Shown in pieces: positions 24,327-32,958 of a stretch of DNA of 32,958 nt. Below the pieces are notes generated by a model. The model saw only the letters and a program-made list of their open reading frames with translations. It ran no database searches and was not told the DNA's origin. Source of the DNA: Flavobacteriales bacterium (lineage in GTDB: Bacteria; Bacteroidota; Bacteroidia; NS11-12g; UBA955); NCBI GenBank assembly GCA_947459165.1, contig CANHCW010000005.1, positions 1-32,958 of the forward strand. Direction: 5' to 3'. Each line of letters starts with the position of its first letter. Positions within the stretch are counted from its first letter, which is position 1. The translations under genes were made by a program, and so were the position numbers.

Positions 24327-25032
24327 TCCTGATTTGTACAGTTTTCTTGTCAGTAAAGGCCCTGAGAAAGAGTGTTTCTGCCACACTGAATGCACCTGCG
24401 CTTTTATTGCCTTCGTATAGCGACTTTAATTGGTTGTTGGTTCCGTTTTGCAGAATGAAAGAACTATCAATGTTGCTGTTTGAATTCACAAAAACCAGAT
24501 TTCCCACCTTTGTTTCATTCACAAACCAGCCCTTGTACTCACTATTGTATCGGTAATTTAAAGAATCGAACACCGGATTGCCGATAATGATGTTCTGCAA
24601 ATTCCTCAAACTGACCGGGGCACCGAGGTTTTTGGTAAACTCGGCGATGCCCACTTTGAAGTACTCCCTGTGGTAAAGATCTAAAAGAAAAACACTGTCG
24701 CGGGTAATCAATCCCTTCGCTACCTGAATCCCCATTGCCACTGAAACCGTAAACCACACAACACTGTCTTTTCTCATGCGCAAACTCACCGTGCCCGACA
24801 ACTCCTGCCCGCTTTCATCAATAAAATCAACACCCATTCTTCCACTGAAAAATTCCCAGCTTTTGCGGTTTATTCCATCGCCTTTCAATTCAATGGTGGT
24901 ATCCGATTTGGGCAAATTGTCAATTTTTATGCGTTCATCCACCAGTTTCTTTTTGGAATGACAAGCGGTAAAAATTAAAATGAAGGCAGGTATAATAAAG
25001 AACCTCATGTTCTTATTCAACGATTTTCGCAT
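24247..25032 (-). CDS. DUF4292 lipoprotein, LolB/LolA-like
   Basis: MRFFIIPAFILIFTAC lipobox; FSGRMGVDF...VSLRMRKDSVVWFTVSVAMGIQ...LRNLQNIIIGNPV pattern. Alternative start at 25008. Confidence 0.82.
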   Translation of the reverse strand: MRKSLNKNMRFFIIPAFILIFTACHSKKKLVDERIKIDNLPKSDTTIELKGDGINRKSWEFFSGRMGVDFIDESGQELSGTVSLRMRKDSVVWFTVSVAMGIQVAKGLITRDSVFLLDLYHREYFKVGIAEFTKNLGAPVSLRNLQNIIIGNPVFDSLNYRYNSEYKGWFVNETKVGNLVFVNSNSNIDSSFILQNGTNNQLKSLYEGNKSAGAFSVAETLFLRAFTDKKTVQIRIAFTTASDSYIPSYPFQIPADYKQKD

Positions 25033-26711
25033 CGGTTTATTTTGTTGCGAATTTCAGTTGTAAAGGGATAGCTTCTGCAATTTGCCGCTTTTTTCCAATG
25101 CATAACTGCCTGTTTGCAGTCGCCCGCAGGTTCCAGACTTTCAGCCGCAGCATCAAGCCAGTATGGGCTTTCCGGAAAGTAATCGCCTATGCTTTTGGTG
25201 TTTGCAACATCTGCAGTTTGTCCCAATTTCAATCTAAGAATGCCATACCACAATGCTTCATGATGATTCCATTTCACCTTACTGTCGTAACTGCTTAAAG
25301 TAGATAAAGCCAATTCCCGCTTGCCGCTTTTCAGCAACAATTCAGCCCTGCATAACAACAGTCCCGGATAATCCGCTGCCATCTGTTCAATGCTGTTCAG
25401 TTCCTTTTCAGCTTCGCCCAGCTTACCCACACCCAATAGAATTCTTGCTTTCAGCGTGTTGATAAGTGCTTGTGTCTCCGACCCCGATGCAAAACCCAAA
25501 CCTGTTTGTATGGCTTGCATGGCCTCTTCATTGCGGTTCAGCATGAAAAATGCCAGCGCTTTGTATCCGTAAGCCCTGCCGTCCAAGGGATACAATTCAG
25601 CCAAAGTATCGGCCTGATTGAGCATAGTTGGAATTTCGCAAGTAAGTGATAAAACATTCAGGTACTTTTCCCACACGGCAAAATCGGCGTTGCTCTTACC
25701 CAAACTGATTTTATACAGACCGGCGGCTCTGGCATGCTGACCGTGTAGTCCGCACCAATCGGCCAAAGCATCGGTGGCCTGTTTTGAGGTGGGATGTAAG
25801 TTTTGCAAGGCAGACAAAATCGGCTCCATGCTATCGTACAACTCATTCAAATTGAGGGCAACGCCAATGCAATTCCATTTTTGCGAAAAAGTAGCGGTGG
25901 TGGATTCTGCCAGTTTTCGCAGCAAGCCCAGCTGATTAAACTGATCTTTTTTCAACCTGAACTGACAAATTGTGGAAAGCAAAGCTCCGTCGTTGGGGTT
26001 TTCGTTGTACAACGAATCGTAGATGCCTGCGGCTCTTTGCGCATTGCCGGCGAGATTGAACAAGCCTGCCATCCGCATTCTGTAAGACCTTCTGTCGGGG
26101 TATTTTTTTACCAACCGTTCCCATTCAGCCGCTGCTGCGGTGTAGTTTCCCAATGCCTGATGCGCATTGCTGCGGTTTTCTCCTAAGGCCTCCAACAGAC
26201 CAAATTTGGTTTCGGCATGATTGCACACAACCAGAACTTTGTCCCATTTACCCGCATTCTGATAGCATTTCACTGCATCGAGATACAAGGTCCAGCCCCG
26301 CTTACTTTTTGCTGCCTGCGCAAAGTATATATCACCGGCTTTTTCATAAGAACCACCTTGTTTGTAAAGTTCGGCAGCATACAAATGGTAATGGTGATTG
26401 GCGGTGTCAGCAGCTTCTGCCTTGGCTGTCCAGGTCAGTGCTTCGCTTAAGTTTCCTTTTGATTGTGCGATGCATGCCAGGCGATAATAAGCGGGCGAAG
26501 GCAGAAACGGCTTTTCGGCACATTGCCTGAACTGGGTTTCAGCCGCTTTGTAGTCCCCGGTTTGATAGGTTAACTCGGCAGCATAATACTGCTCCATGTA
26601 ACTGAGTGGAATTCTCTTTGGCGGTTGCGCTACAACCGCAGGTTTCCTGGTCTTGCACTGCACAAGAACCACCATCAATAACGGCAGGAAAAAACTGCCG
26701 TATTTTCTCAT
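25017..26711 (-). CDS. Tetratricopeptide-repeat lipoprotein
   Basis: Start trimmed to MRKYGSFFLPLLMVVLVQC (lipobox); successive TPR-like units; ATGA overlap with the upstream nucleotidyltransferase gene. Confidence 0.87.
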   Translation of the reverse strand: MRKYGSFFLPLLMVVLVQCKTRKPAVVAQPPKRIPLSYMEQYYAAELTYQTGDYKAAETQFRQCAEKPFLPSPAYYRLACIAQSKGNLSEALTWTAKAEAADTANHHYHLYAAELYKQGGSYEKAGDIYFAQAAKSKRGWTLYLDAVKCYQNAGKWDKVLVVCNHAETKFGLLEALGENRSNAHQALGNYTAAAAEWERLVKKYPDRRSYRMRMAGLFNLAGNAQRAAGIYDSLYNENPNDGALLSTICQFRLKKDQFNQLGLLRKLAESTTATFSQKWNCIGVALNLNELYDSMEPILSALQNLHPTSKQATDALADWCGLHGQHARAAGLYKISLGKSNADFAVWEKYLNVLSLTCEIPTMLNQADTLAELYPLDGRAYGYKALAFFMLNRNEEAMQAIQTGLGFASGSETQALINTLKARILLGVGKLGEAEKELNSIEQMAADYPGLLLCRAELLLKSGKRELALSTLSSYDSKVKWNHHEALWYGILRLKLGQTADVANTKSIGDYFPESPYWLDAAAESLEPAGDCKQAVMHWKKAANCRSYPFTTEIRNKINRCENR

Positions 26712-27709
26712 AATTGGGTATTGTAATCGCCTATGCTCAGCTCCTTGCTGTGGCCATCGAGTTGCACGAAGTTGCCAATCATACTGTTGGTAAATTCGAT
26801 GTTGGCCAGTTTGCTGTTGCCTTGAATAATGCTGTTCGAAACTACGCAATTGATCAAAACGCTGTTATCACCAATACTCACATACGGCCCTACCACCGAA
26901 CCTTTCAGTTCCACATTTTTACCAATGAAACAGGGTTCGATAATTCGGGTACCACTGTTGAATTTCGTATGATCGACTGAGAACAGTTCTTTTCTGCTTT
27001 CCAGCAATCGCTTGTTGGTATAAACCGTGGCGTCCTTGTTACCGCAATCAAGCCATTCATCAACCGTTCCGGGGACAAAAGCCATTCCCTTGTCCTTCAT
27101 GTTTTGTAAGGCATTGGTAAGCTGGTATTCGCCTTTTTCACGAATATCGTTGTCAATGAGGAATTGCAATTCGCTGCGCAACACCTCGCCATTTTTAAAA
27201 TAATAAATGCCAATGATGGCCAAATCGCTGACGAATTCTGCGGGTTTTTCAACAAAATCGGTAATTATGTTGCTTTCGTTGAGTTTTACCACACCAAAAC
27301 TGCTGGGGTTTTCAACGCGGTGAACCCAAATTACTCCGTCGTGCTGGGTATCGAGGTGAAAGCGGGCACTGAAAAGGGTATCGGCAAAGGCAACAATCAC
27401 CTCGCCTTTCAGACACTCTTTGGCGCATAAAATGGCGTGTGCCGTTCCCAGCGCCTCATCCTGGTAAAAAATGCGGCCCTTGGCACCCACATTTTCAGCA
27501 ATTTGAATAAGATGCTGTTCGGTTTCTGCACCAAAATCGCCAATTACAAATCCAATTTCGTCTATTTTTTCATTGCACACTGCGGCAATGTCTTCAATCA
27601 ACCAGTGAACAATGGGTTTGCCGGCAACCGGCAAGAGAGGCTTCGGTATGGTAAGGGTATGCGGTCTCATCCGCTTTCCCATTCCTGCCATTGGAATTAT
27701 CAGATTCAT
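26708..27709 (-). CDS. Sugar-phosphate nucleotidyltransferase with left-handed beta-helix C-terminus
   Basis: MNLIIPMAGMGKRMRPHTLTIPKPLLPVAGKPIVHW; hexapeptide-like C-terminal repeats. Confidence 0.93.
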   Translation of the reverse strand: MNLIIPMAGMGKRMRPHTLTIPKPLLPVAGKPIVHWLIEDIAAVCNEKIDEIGFVIGDFGAETEQHLIQIAENVGAKGRIFYQDEALGTAHAILCAKECLKGEVIVAFADTLFSARFHLDTQHDGVIWVHRVENPSSFGVVKLNESNIITDFVEKPAEFVSDLAIIGIYYFKNGEVLRSELQFLIDNDIREKGEYQLTNALQNMKDKGMAFVPGTVDEWLDCGNKDATVYTNKRLLESRKELFSVDHTKFNSGTRIIEPCFIGKNVELKGSVVGPYVSIGDNSVLINCVVSNSIIQGNSKLANIEFTNSMIGNFVQLDGHSKELSIGDYNTQL

Positions 27710-27743
27710 TCAGTGCTTTTTCTCTCGGTTTTTAAAAACCGGG

Positions 27744-27751
27744 TGCAAATT
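27744..27751 (-). promoter_or_regulatory. Putative -7 box for the nucleotidyltransferase-TPR-DUF4292-EnvC operon
   Basis: Minus strand TAAATTTG matches TAnnTTTG; the perfect palindrome CGGTTTTTAAAAACCG lies just downstream. Confidence 0.4.
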
Positions 27752-27804
27752 TAAGGGATTGACTCACACTTTCAGGTCAAGGGTTTGTTAAACAACCAGA
27801 ATAC

Positions 27805-28239
27805 CTATTTACCGCTACTTCCGTAACCTCCACCGCCCCTTGCTGTTTCATTCAGGTTGCCCGTTTCCAGCCATTTTACAGTTTCGTGCCTTGCCACAAT
27901 CATTTGGGCTATTCTTTCGCCATTGTTAATAATGAATTCTTCCTGACCCAGATTAATTAACAATACTTTAATCTCACCTCTGTAGTCTGCGTCAATAGTT
28001 CCGGGAGAATTGAGTACGGTAATTCCGTGTTTTAATGCCAATCCGCTTCTGGGACGAATCTGCGCTTCAAACCCATCAGGAAGTTCAATGAAAAGACCTG
28101 TGGGAACCAATTTTCTTTCGCCCGGCTTCAATGCCAAGGGCTCTGTGAGATGTGCATGAAGATCCATACCCGCACTGTGACGGGTTTGATAAGCAGGCAA
28201 TGAATGCCCCGATTGATTAATGATTTTTACGATCAGCAT
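27805..28239 (-). CDS. dut: dUTP diphosphatase (alternative start 28257)
   Basis: [56 protein letters not shown]: all five dUTPase motifs. Confidence 0.96.
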   Translation of the reverse strand: MLIVKIINQSGHSLPAYQTRHSAGMDLHAHLTEPLALKPGERKLVPTGLFIELPDGFEAQIRPRSGLALKHGITVLNSPGTIDADYRGEIKVLLINLGQEEFIINNGERIAQMIVARHETVKWLETGNLNETARGGGGYGSSGK

Positions 28240-29665
28240 ATTTTCCTTTCTCTGCATACCAGATCATCAGCAGATAACCCGGAATCGCAAGATAGGAAAG
28301 AACAGGCAAAACCTCGTTATAAGTTTGAGCAATCATGCCCAAAATCATAGCCCCAAACAGAATGAATAAAATGCGTTTTACATTGTAGGGAACCGGAAAA
28401 TACCGCTGTCCCAGCGCATACGCCAGCAACACCATGCTGCCATAAGCCGCCAAGGTAGCCCAAGCACTGGCCATAAAACCATATTTAGGAATAAATAAAA
28501 AGTTCAGCACCAGCGTAACACCGCCACCCAAAATTGCTATCAATGCGCCCAGCGAAGTTCTGGCTGAAAGACGATACCAGATGCTGATGCTATAATACAT
28601 ACCCAGCAGTAAGTTCGCCATCAACAACACCGGAACGACAGTCATACCACGCACATCGTTGTAATAAACCGCTTTTCGCAACAACAATGGCGCCAGCCAG
28701 GGCAGGCAAACCATGGTGGCCACATAAATGAAACCGCAGGCATACACAAACCAGTTCAGCACATCGGCATAGGTTTTGGGGGCCTGCTCACTGCCCGATT
28801 CCTTAAAGAAAAAAGGTTCCGCTGCAAAGCGAAATGCCTGCACAAACATGGTCATTACCATGCTCAACTTATACAATGCACTGTAAATCCCCGCCTCTGT
28901 ATCGGCCACATTGGCAGGCAGCATTTTTTTCAGCAATACCCTGTCCAAGGTTTCATTTACCATTCCGGCCAAACCAATTACCACAACCGGCATGCTGTAT
29001 CGAATCATGCTACCGAAAAGCTCTTTATCAAATCCCGCACTTAGCCGGGTCCAGAATTTCCAGAAGAAAGGAATCACCACCAGCGAAGCCAGCACATTGC
29101 TTAGAAAAATATAGTTGATCAGATTCTCGGGCGAATAAACAGATTGTACCCAAGTGTGCCCATTTTCAGCAAGCCAGGGACAGACCAGCAGAAAAAAGAG
29201 GTTTGATCCGATATTCACACCAATATTCAACAGGCGAATGCCTGAAAAAATCCAGGGTTTTTCATTCAGTCTGAGCCAGGCAAAAGCCATGGCAGTTAGC
29301 GCATCTGCGGCCAGAATAATGGCAAACCACTGCACATACTGCATTTTCCCGGGATAACCCGCCCATGCCACCAATGGTTCAGAAAAAGCATAAACCAACG
29401 CAATGAGAAGGGTACCGGTAAAAATAAGAAACCACGATGCCGTTGAAAACACCACATCCGCAGTTTTTCCTTCCGTTTGCTTCTTTCGGGCAAAGTAAAA
29501 AAATGCTGTTTCCATGCCAAATGACAACACCACCGCCAGAAAAGTGGAGTAACTGTACATCACACTCACCTCACCATACTCGGCAGCATTGTTCAGCCGA
29601 CTGAGGTAAAGCGGAACAAGTAAAAAGTTTAAAAAACGCCCTACAATGGTGGTTAAACCATACAC
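28217..29665 (-). CDS. Polysaccharide/lipid flippase (Polysacc_synt family); GTG start in the track, conserved N-terminus extends further upstream
   Basis: [24 protein letters not shown] and about 14 hydrophobic segments; dut overlaps its 3' end. Confidence 0.9.
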   Translation of the reverse strand: MYGLTTIVGRFLNFLLVPLYLSRLNNAAEYGEVSVMYSYSTFLAVVLSFGMETAFFYFARKKQTEGKTADVVFSTASWFLIFTGTLLIALVYAFSEPLVAWAGYPGKMQYVQWFAIILAADALTAMAFAWLRLNEKPWIFSGIRLLNIGVNIGSNLFFLLVCPWLAENGHTWVQSVYSPENLINYIFLSNVLASLVVIPFFWKFWTRLSAGFDKELFGSMIRYSMPVVVIGLAGMVNETLDRVLLKKMLPANVADTEAGIYSALYKLSMVMTMFVQAFRFAAEPFFFKESGSEQAPKTYADVLNWFVYACGFIYVATMVCLPWLAPLLLRKAVYYNDVRGMTVVPVLLMANLLLGMYYSISIWYRLSARTSLGALIAILGGGVTLVLNFLFIPKYGFMASAWATLAAYGSMVLLAYALGQRYFPVPYNVKRILFILFGAMILGMIAQTYNEVLPVLSYLAIPGYLLMIWYAEKGKYADRKNH

Positions 29666-29740
29666 CGCAGTTTGAGAGGCCAGTTTCTTGAATACTGAGT
29701 TGATGCGGCGAAGTTAATGAGTTTTGTGTTTGCATTGCTT

Positions 29741-29748
29741 TACCTTTG
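29741..29748 (+). promoter_or_regulatory. Putative -7 box upstream of the deacetylase-like gene
   Basis: TACCTTTG matches TAnnTTTG; TTTTG upstream at suboptimal spacing. Confidence 0.35.
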
Positions 29749-29762
29749 GACTTGAACAAGGA

Positions 29763-30944
29763 ATGCCGACCTGGCGAATCTTCATAAAATTATTGTTGAT
29801 TGTGGTGTTAGCCACTCCATTCGCCCTGTTCTGGAAAAATTGCCTCCCCAGCGATGAGAGCCGTTTACAGTTCGTCCTGCGGTTCGATGATATTTATTTA
29901 AAACCCAACCCCATTCAGGATAGCCTCATCGGTATTTTTAAAAAGGCCAAAATCCCTTTTGTAGCCTCAATCATTCCATATCAAGTTGGACCGGAAAAAC
30001 AAATGATTCCAAATGACCGTATTTATGCCAAAAAACTTAGAGAGATGGCACTAGCGGGCGAAACAGACATTTTTATGCATGGACTGTTCCATCGCAAAAC
30101 CGGGCAAGACGAATTTTCAGGATTACCTCTTGAGCAACAATCCAGCATGATTGAACAAGGCAAAAAAGAACTTAAAAAACAACTCGGACTTGATGTAACA
30201 GGCTTTGCCCCACCCTGGAATGGCTACGACCCCAATACAACCGCCGCCTTGTCAACTCAAAGATTTTCCATCTTCAGCTCAAGCATTCATGGCGACCGCA
30301 GCAATTGCAATTTGCACTTCCTTCCTGCCACCTGCTATGCAGTTTCCGATGCCTTGAAAATAATTGAGGAGAAATCAGGGTGTGATGGAATTGTTGTATT
30401 GCTCATTCACAGTTACAGCTTTCAAACTGAAAAAGATTTTAAAGACCTGAGCAAACTGCTAACAAACATCAAAGAAAAAAACATACAGGTTACGCTACCG
30501 GGGAAACTCCAAAACCAAGGAAAGGATTTATCCTGCATTCGCCTTCGACTGCACCATCAACCGCTTTTTTGGATGCTTTCCCGATTTGAGCTCCTTCATA
30601 TTTCCCCTGCGGTGTATTACTCGCGAAACCTGCTCATCCCGTCGCTGCTCACTGAACTTGTTTTAATTTTTATGGTTGTTTTAGCCACACTCCGTGCACT
30701 TGACAACCTGCTCAGAAAAAACTGGTTTTTCTTGCCTGCCCTAATTGTTGTTTGTCTGGGAATACTCACTTATTTATTTCCCGCCTATCATATAAGCTGG
30801 AAAAAAATACTGTTGTGTGAAGTTGCTTTTGCAACCGCTATAACCTCGGGCTATTTAATGGTAAAAAGGAATGGATTGATTCTCAAACCAACGCAGGCCA
30901 CTTCTCCGGATTCACTTCGTGCATCATTTCATAAACCTTCATAA
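29763..30944 (+). CDS. Polysaccharide deacetylase-like (DUF2334-type) protein with N-terminal and C-terminal membrane segments
   Basis: LQFVLRFDDIYL, DIFMHGLFHRK, GFAPPWNGYDP; C-terminal hydrophobic helices. Start trimmed from 29724. Confidence 0.72.
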   Translation: MPTWRIFIKLLLIVVLATPFALFWKNCLPSDESRLQFVLRFDDIYLKPNPIQDSLIGIFKKAKIPFVASIIPYQVGPEKQMIPNDRIYAKKLREMALAGETDIFMHGLFHRKTGQDEFSGLPLEQQSSMIEQGKKELKKQLGLDVTGFAPPWNGYDPNTTAALSTQRFSIFSSSIHGDRSNCNLHFLPATCYAVSDALKIIEEKSGCDGIVVLLIHSYSFQTEKDFKDLSKLLTNIKEKNIQVTLPGKLQNQGKDLSCIRLRLHHQPLFWMLSRFELLHISPAVYYSRNLLIPSLLTELVLIFMVVLATLRALDNLLRKNWFFLPALIVVCLGILTYLFPAYHISWKKILLCEVAFATAITSGYLMVKRNGLILKPTQATSPDSLRASFHKPS

Positions 30945-32958
30945 ACACTTCGTCTACTCCCGGTTTGCTGAAATAATCGCCGTCGCTGCCGTAAGCAGGC
31001 CTGTGCGCCTTGGCCGTAATGGTCAGCGGCTTGCTGTCCAACCAACGGTAGCCATTCTGCTCCTCCACAATCTGTTGCAGAATGTACGCCGACGCCCCGC
31101 CTGGAACATCTTCGTCCAGCACCACAAGGCGGTTGGTTTCCTTCAAACTCTCCACAATGCTGTGACCCAAATCGAAAGGCAACAAAGTTTGAACATCAAT
31201 AATCTCCACCCGTATGTCGTGCTGTGCAAGTAAATCTGCTGCCTCCAGCGCAATGCGACAGCAACTGCCATAAGTAACCAGTGTCGCGTGTTCGCCATAC
31301 CTTAAAATATCCGGGCGGCCCAAAGGCACAGTAAATTCACCAATGTTGGACGGCATCTTTTCCTTAATGCGGTAACCATTCAAACATTCCACCACCAAGG
31401 CCGGATCGTCGCCTTTGAGCAAGGTGTTGTACATACCGGCAGCCTGGGTCATATTTCGTGGAACACACACATACATTCCCCTCACAGCATTGATTACCGC
31501 ACCCATCGGACTTCCGCTGTGCCAAATTCCTTCCAGCCTGTGCCCCCGAGTTCTAATGATAATCGGGGCTTTTTGCCCGCCTTTGGTTCGGTATTGCAGC
31601 GTGGCAATGTCGTCACTCATCACCTCCAGTGCGTACAGCAAATAATCCAGGTATTGAATTTCGGCAATCGGCCTCAATCCGCGCATAGCGGCACCAATGC
31701 CTTCGCCCACAATACTCCATTCCCGAATGCCTTTGTCGGTTACCCGCAACTCACCGTATTTTTCCTGCAAACCGCTGAAACCCTGGTTCACATCGCCAAT
31801 TTTACCCACATCTTCGCCAAAGGCAAAAACCCTCGGGTCGCGTTCCATGGCCGCGTCAAAGCAAGCGCGAACCACCATATATCCATCGGCTGTTTCGTCG
31901 GTAAACACGGCCGGAACTTCATTCACCTTCAGCGCAGAATTGCCGCTGTTGCTATGTAAATGACTGCTGTACCGGTCGCCGTTCAACTCATTAAATTCAT
32001 TGTAAAAATCAAGCAGGGGTTTCCTCACCGCATCGCTTATTCCCACTGTCAGTCGCAAGGCTTTATGTAGCGCCGCCCCTAAATCTCTCCGTAAAGGTTC
32101 ACCGGCACTTTGGAGGGCGGCATTCATCTCTGCAAATTCAGCCGTAGCAACACCCTGCGCCTGTAATTGATTGATTACTTCGCAAAAAACCGCTAATTCT
32201 GCTTTTATGCTGCTTAAAAACTCAGTCCAGGCATCTTTTTGCGCCGTTCTAACTGCAGACATGGCTTCGTTCTCTATGGAATCCAGCTCTTCGGCACCGG
32301 CCAGCCCGTTTTCCTCAATCCAACGGCGCATGGTAGAAATACAGTCGTAATCCTGTTCCCATTGAAGGCGTTCTTTGCTTTTATATCTTTCGTGACTTCC
32401 GCTGGTACTATGGCCCTGGGGTTGGGTCATCTCGGTTACATGCACCAGCACGGGCGTATGCTTCTGCCTGCAAACATCTGCCGCATTGCGGTACACCTCG
32501 CACAGCTCGGCGTAATCCCAGCCTTTTGCCGTAAATATTTCCATTCCCACACCGTTTTTGTCGGTCTGAAAACCCTTCATAATGGCAGAAATGTTTTCCT
32601 TGGCCGTTTGATACTTAGCCGGAACCGAAATGCCATAACCATCATCCCAAACACTCATCAGCAAGGGAACCTGCATTACACAAGCGGCATTCATGGTCTC
32701 CCAAAAAATGCCCTCACTGCTGCTCGCATTGCCAATGGTACCAAAGGCAATCTCGTTGCCATTCACTGAAAAATCGCTGAACTGCTTCAGGTCTTTGTTT
32801 TCTCTGTATAACTTGCTCGCTACCGCCAGACCCAGCAAACGGGGCATCTGACCGGCTGTAGGAGAGATATCGGCGCTGCAATTCGGCCTGTCGGTTTGAG
32901 GCAGCCAGTTTCCTTCATCATCAAGCAAACGGGTGGCAAAATGTCCGTTCATGCTTCG
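30883..32958 (-). CDS. Second fused alpha/beta 2-oxoacid dehydrogenase E1 (5' end truncated by the right window edge)
   Basis: FGTIGNASSSEGIFWETMNAACVMQVPLLMSVWDDGYGIS; GEDVGKIGDVNQGFSGLQEKYG; frame stays open (R S M N G H F A T R) to the window end. Confidence 0.92.
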   Translation of the reverse strand, partial: RSMNGHFATRLLDDEGNWLPQTDRPNCSADISPTAGQMPRLLGLAVASKLYRENKDLKQFSDFSVNGNEIAFGTIGNASSSEGIFWETMNAACVMQVPLLMSVWDDGYGISVPAKYQTAKENISAIMKGFQTDKNGVGMEIFTAKGWDYAELCEVYRNAADVCRQKHTPVLVHVTEMTQPQGHSTSGSHERYKSKERLQWEQDYDCISTMRRWIEENGLAGAEELDSIENEAMSAVRTAQKDAWTEFLSSIKAELAVFCEVINQLQAQGVATAEFAEMNAALQSAGEPLRRDLGAALHKALRLTVGISDAVRKPLLDFYNEFNELNGDRYSSHLHSNSGNSALKVNEVPAVFTDETADGYMVVRACFDAAMERDPRVFAFGEDVGKIGDVNQGFSGLQEKYGELRVTDKGIREWSIVGEGIGAAMRGLRPIAEIQYLDYLLYALEVMSDDIATLQYRTKGGQKAPIIIRTRGHRLEGIWHSGSPMGAVINAVRGMYVCVPRNMTQAAGMYNTLLKGDDPALVVECLNGYRIKEKMPSNIGEFTVPLGRPDILRYGEHATLVTYGSCCRIALEAADLLAQHDIRVEIIDVQTLLPFDLGHSIVESLKETNRLVVLDEDVPGGASAYILQQIVEEQNGYRWLDSKPLTITAKAHRPAYGSDGDYFSKPGVDEVFMKVYEMMHEVNPEKWPALV

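Noticed and set aside
32239-32769. 176-aa plus-strand ORF inside the second E1 gene
   Set aside because: Antisense shadow ORF
1-32958. Defence island, CRISPR, prophage or insertion element
   Set aside because: No repeats/spacers, transposase, integrase or phage genes seen; content is core metabolism and envelope biogenesis

Overview
This window is about 33 kb of dense, mostly housekeeping sequence from a Bacteroidota chromosome. The evidence for the phylum is a type IX secretion (T9SS) sorting domain, a CarboxypepD_reg-like TonB-dependent receptor, DUF3822 and DUF4292 proteins, an OmpA protein with thrombospondin type-3 repeats, and TAnnTTTG-type -7 boxes upstream of several genes. I found no tRNA, rRNA, CRISPR array, transposase or phage module. 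Recognisable blocks are: arsC-like/alkB-like/pyrE facing a NUDIX gene; DUF3822-rsmD-coaD; an M1 peptidase gene; OmpA; a Rieske-like lipoprotein and 3-hydroxyacyl-CoA dehydrogenase; a T9SS-exported alpha/beta hydrolase next to a TonB-dependent receptor; two fused alpha/beta 2-oxoacid dehydrogenase E1 paralogues (one cut by the window edge); ileS-dksA-like-lspA-methyltransferase; and an envelope-type cluster (flippase, dut, nucleotidyltransferase, TPR lipoprotein, DUF4292, EnvC-like). The best leads are: (1) an M1 aminopeptidase whose C-terminal ~400 aa look like an Omp85/BamA-type outer-membrane beta-barrel; (2) an IleRS with the swapped GXHH form of the HIGH motif, predicting mupirocin resistance; (3) pyrE and NUDIX genes whose start codons overlap in CCATGG, with each putative promoter inside the other gene; (4) several apparent loss-of-catalytic-residue proteins (a Ser-less alpha/beta hydrolase, a His-less Rieske fold, an inactive LytM domain, a Cys-poor DksA); (5) a LolB-like DUF4292 lipoprotein in an envelope operon; (6) two genes whose expected start is a near-cognate AUH codon. 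All family calls come from motif recognition by eye; no searches were run.
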